NCBI GenBank assembly: GCA_948960675.1
Contig: CARDPF010000231.1
Coordinates: forward strand, 1-5,126
DNA from: an uncultured Eisenbergiella sp.
Lineage (GTDB): Bacteria; Bacillota; Clostridia; Lachnospirales; Lachnospiraceae
Reading direction: 5' to 3'
DNA length: 5,126 nt
In this document: one piece after another, positions 4,765 through 5,126 of the stretch
How positions within the stretch are numbered: the first letter of the stretch is position 1
Layout: each line of letters opens with the position of its first letter
The notes under the pieces: model-generated
The model's input: the letters and a program-made list of their open reading frames with translations, nothing else
Database searches by the model: none
Told to the model about the DNA's origin: nothing
Position numbers and translations under genes: made by a program

Positions 4765-4932
4765 TTTATTATGAAAGCCCCGACCGGCAGCCGGACGTAT
4801 GGGCAAGCTTGCTTGCACAGACGCCCGGATATCGGGCGGGCAAGCCGGTATGAACAAGAAGGGCGGCAGCCCGGATTGTGAATACCGGCGGCAGCTGTGG
4901 AGCGCCAACAATGGCGCAAGCCGGTTTATTAT
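4765..4932. mobile_element. GC-rich hairpin array flanked by 8-base direct repeats (possible small insertion)
   Basis: TTTATTAT at 4765-4772 and 4925-4932 bounds a 152-base block far richer in G and C than its flanks. Inside are five perfect or near-perfect stems in a row: CCGGC-A-GCCGG (4784-4794), GCAAGC/GCTTGC (4803-4816), CGCCCG/CGGGCG (4822-4838), GCCGGTAT/ATACCGGC (4844-4889) enclosing GGGC/GCCC (4861-4872), and GCGCCA/TGGCGC with loop ACAA (4902-4917). CAAGCCGGT and GGCGGCAGC each occur twice. No transposase and no obvious terminal inverted repeat longer than CCGGC are present. It may be a MITE or REP-like unit, or a structured RNA. No coding frame is convincing. Confidence 0.45.
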
Positions 4933-4970
4933 CCATGATGTAACAGCCGTTGTATGGTTACTATTCATGG
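4933..4970. repeat. Two-step inverted repeat
   Basis: CCATGA (4933-4938) with TCATGG (4965-4970) and GTAAC (4940-4944) with GTTAC (4957-4961) form an 11-pair interrupted stem around a 12-base loop. There is no T-run on either side, so it is not an intrinsic terminator. It starts directly after the second TTTATTAT. Confidence 0.5.
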
Positions 4971-5126
4971 TCAATGTCACTTAGTTAAGCCACGGGTTTT
5001 GGGGGGGGCGTGCCAACGGGCGGGGAAGGCGGCTCCTTTTGCAGGCCGGACACCCCTGCCGGGCGGACGGTTCCAAAGCTGTGCTAGGTACAGCTTGCGC
5101 ATGGTGGCATGCAAACGGTGGAATTT
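4971..5126. other. Edge region without a recognised gene
   Basis: It contains a run of eight G (5001-5008) and a perfect inverted repeat AAGCTGT-gctaggt-ACAGCTT (5076-5096). On the - strand a frame is open from the window edge to TGA at 4979-4977 (49 codons), but it is Pro/Arg/Ala rich, includes a translation of the G-run and resembles no family I know, so I do not call it a gene. Together with 4753-4970 this makes about 370 bases upstream of the CAP promoter with no supported coding region. Confidence 0.5.

Noticed and set aside
4765..4932. A CRISPR array
   Set aside because: The repeated 9-mers are too short and irregularly spaced; there are no constant repeat-spacer units.
4799..4984. 61-codon open frame on the + strand
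   Set aside because: It is a translation through the hairpin array with no ribosome binding site and no protein-like pattern.

Overview
The window looks like accessory or junction DNA from a low-to-mid GC Firmicute, most likely a gut clostridium of the Lachnospiraceae type. This is inferred from gene families and signals, not from a marker gene: a clostridial-style group II intron reverse transcriptase, a DUF4258/YgiT-type zinc-finger pair, a Tet(M)-class translation GTPase, a secreted CAP-domain protein, and strong AGGAGG-type ribosome binding sites. The genus cannot be fixed from the sequence.

Left third (1-1532, + strand). Bases 1-420 are the wreck of a group II intron. The reverse transcriptase has lost its central catalytic block in an out-of-frame deletion near 133 and its maturase part in a second deletion near 363. 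The catalytic RNA domain V at 372-405 still folds perfectly, while domain VI is cut off. Next comes a promoter and a compact two-gene operon (565-1109): a DUF4258 protein and a small YgiT-type zinc-finger protein, an arrangement that resembles a toxin-antitoxin pair. After a junction-like gap containing a tRNA-3'-end-like fragment and a promoter or operator relic, 1287-1532 encodes a small two-helix membrane protein that looks 5'-truncated.

Centre (1564-3809, - strand). A 621-residue Tet(M)/Tet(O)-like ribosomal-protection or EF-G-like GTPase is read leftward. Its roughly 290-base leader has an extended -10 promoter, a 21-codon reading frame with a Shine-Dalgarno sequence, a textbook intrinsic terminator and a second hairpin just before the gene's ribosome binding site. 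This is the architecture of a transcription attenuator. The protein differs from true Tet(M) at the drug-displacing loop of domain IV and lacks the C-terminal helix, so resistance cannot be assumed.

Right third (3810-5126). A secreted CAP-domain (YkwD-like) protein is read leftward from its own extended -10 promoter (4724-4752), with a repeated 8-mer in its untranslated leader. Upstream of that promoter lies a hairpin-rich, GC-rich 152-base block bounded by an 8-base direct repeat, which may be a small non-autonomous insertion. It is followed by about 200 bases with inverted repeats and no convincing gene.

The best candidates for something undescribed are the attenuator-controlled divergent GTPase and the structured 152-base element. 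Neither can be called new without database searches.
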